DNA of 5,363 nt, from NCBI GenBank assembly GCA_020725315.1, contig DYFG01000104.1, positions 1 to 5,363 of the forward strand. The letters run 5' to 3'. Every line of letters begins with the position of its first letter. The first letter of the stretch is position 1. This document shows positions 4,359-5,363 of the stretch, piece by piece. Source of the stretch: Nitrosotalea sp. (GTDB lineage: Archaea; Halobacteriota; Syntropharchaeia; Alkanophagales; Methanospirareceae). Both the position numbers and the translations under genes were made by a program. The notes under the pieces are model-generated. The model saw nothing but the letters and a program-made list of their open reading frames with translations, did no database searches and was not told the origin of the DNA.

Positions 4359-5363
4359 ATGAAAGATATTATATCCGGCTGGATTGAGCTATCAGGATTG
4401 CCAAAGTTCACGACCTCTATCTTCCCCTTCCTCTTAGGAGCAGTCGTAGCATGGGCTGATGGATATGCATTTAACCGTCCAGTGCTCGTAATCTCATTGC
4501 TTGCGGTCTTTCTGCTCTCGGAGTTCTGCTTCGTGCTCAATGCGAGCAGTATATACGCCGATTTAAAGCGAAAAGGGATTGATGTTGGTCAGGTAGAAGG
4601 AACGAGCACGCTTCATTCCACAGCAGTCAGCGGGAGGTTTAATGCATTTGTGAAGGGAGATATAACGGTGAAGCAGGCTGATATTGGTGCGTATCTCTGT
4701 GTTGTGGCTGCAATACCACTCGGCGTGCTCTTACAGGTCCATTTCAAGACCGGTTATCTCACATTGCCACTCGGGCTCCTTGGCGTATTCATCGCGTACT
4801 CATATTCGAGAGGATTGCGGCTCTCTTACCATGGATTGGGTGAAATAGCGCTCACTACCGGAGTGGGGTGGCTGACGGTCTTCAGCGGTTATTATTTACA
4901 AACGCAGCAGGTGAACTGGCTTCCGACGATTGTCGCTCTTCCCTGGATGATCGATGTCTTCAAGCTGAAATTAACGAGGAATATCCCGGATTTCGAATGT
5001 GACCAGATGATAAACCGCAGGAATCTGACAGTTCGGCTAGGCAAGCGCGTGATTGCCAGTCTCTATGCACCGTTGACCATCTGCGCATGGCTCGCATTCA
5101 TCCCCCTTCTGTTCCTCGATATCGGCGTCCCGTACATTTTTTTCGTGCTGTTAGCCTTTCCAATCTTCTTCACTGCAAAGAGTTTGATGTTAAAACAAAC
5201 TTTTAAGAAAAGTTTGGTGATCAAAACAAAGGGGGAAGGGGAAACTAAGGAACAAATAAGTGCGATAACGAAAAATGCCTTCTCGGGCATGATACTGATT
5301 CCGGTAGCGCTCATCGTGATTTTTCTTCTGAAGATAATCGGTACCGCAGTTTCTACCTTTTAA
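4359..5363 (+). CDS. UbiA/MenA-family prenyltransferase (integral membrane)
   Basis: A 334-residue membrane enzyme of the UbiA superfamily, expected to attach an isoprenoid chain to an aromatic or quinone precursor. About nine membrane segments are visible, near residues 17-34, 41-61, 107-127, 132-150, 162-181, 187-201, 232-253, 256-273 and 309-329. The second aspartate motif is clear: NIPDFECDQMINRRNLTVRLG, with Asp211 and Asp215, matches the MenA pattern. The loop SYSRGLRLSYHGLGEIA (148-164) and the segment FVKGDIT (97-103) also resemble MenA (GYRGLGD and KGVIT regions). The first motif is unusual: N61 and D68 in LNASSIYADLKRKGID, with Ile65 where MenA has the Asp of NDYxD. The start is supported by PKFTTSIFPFLLGAVVAW, the usual family beginning. 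Menaquinone-type or methanophenazine synthesis are both possible; other UbiA substrates cannot be excluded. The gene is complete and its TAA ends the window. Confidence 0.88.
   Translation: MKDIISGWIELSGLPKFTTSIFPFLLGAVVAWADGYAFNRPVLVISLLAVFLLSEFCFVLNASSIYADLKRKGIDVGQVEGTSTLHSTAVSGRFNAFVKGDITVKQADIGAYLCVVAAIPLGVLLQVHFKTGYLTLPLGLLGVFIAYSYSRGLRLSYHGLGEIALTTGVGWLTVFSGYYLQTQQVNWLPTIVALPWMIDVFKLKLTRNIPDFECDQMINRRNLTVRLGKRVIASLYAPLTICAWLAFIPLLFLDIGVPYIFFVLLAFPIFFTAKSLMLKQTFKKSLVIKTKGEGETKEQISAITKNAFSGMILIPVALIVIFLLKIIGTAVSTF

Noticed and set aside
1..5363. CRISPR arrays, tRNA or rRNA genes
   Set aside because: No regularly spaced direct repeats and no cloverleaf-like or rRNA-like sequence were seen in the short intergenic regions.

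Overview
The window looks like moderate-GC archaeal chromosome, most likely from a methanogen, an anaerobic methane/alkane oxidiser (ANME-1 or Syntrophoarchaeum-like) or an archaeoglobal relative. The evidence is a three-domain dihydropteroate synthase-related protein typical of archaea that use tetrahydromethanopterin, A/T-rich TATA-type boxes just upstream of start codons, two genes that look leaderless, and strong AGGAGG-type ribosome sites on the other two. The lineage is inferred from gene content only; there is no rRNA or other marker gene.

All four complete genes lie on the + strand. (1) Positions 1-54 may hold the last codons of an upstream gene. (2) At 182-1147 is an exported PA-clan serine protease with an intact His/Asp/Ser triad, its own promoter and ribosome site, and a strong hairpin-plus-T-tract terminator at 1166-1215. 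(3) At 1306-2856 is the dihydropteroate synthase-related protein, probably expressed from a leaderless promoter. (4) At 2972-4306 is a protein ending in a plasmid pRiA4b ORF-3 (IS1096 passenger TnpR-like) domain, with its own TATA box and ribosome site; a 27-codon small frame overlaps its start. (5) At 4359-5363 is a UbiA/MenA-type membrane prenyltransferase whose stop codon is the last codon of the window.

The genes do not form one obvious operon. Each has a candidate promoter, the spacers are 52-158 bases, and the products belong to different processes: extracellular proteolysis, pterin cofactor metabolism, an accessory gene of unknown function, and isoprenoid quinone or phenazine lipid synthesis. 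The two metabolic genes (DHPS-related and UbiA) use similar codons and similar leaderless promoters. The pRiA4b-type gene between them has a different promoter and ribosome-site style and belongs to a mainly bacterial, mobile-element-associated family, so it may be an insertion. The protease has a markedly different arginine codon preference, almost entirely AGA/AGG.

I saw no tRNA, rRNA, CRISPR array or complete insertion sequence, and no gene-free stretch longer than 300 bases. Nothing here amounts to a clearly new multi-gene system. The points most worth checking are the small overlapping frame at the pRiA4b-type gene, the degenerate aspartate motif of the prenyltransferase, the non-canonical active site of the DHPS-related protein, and the protease.
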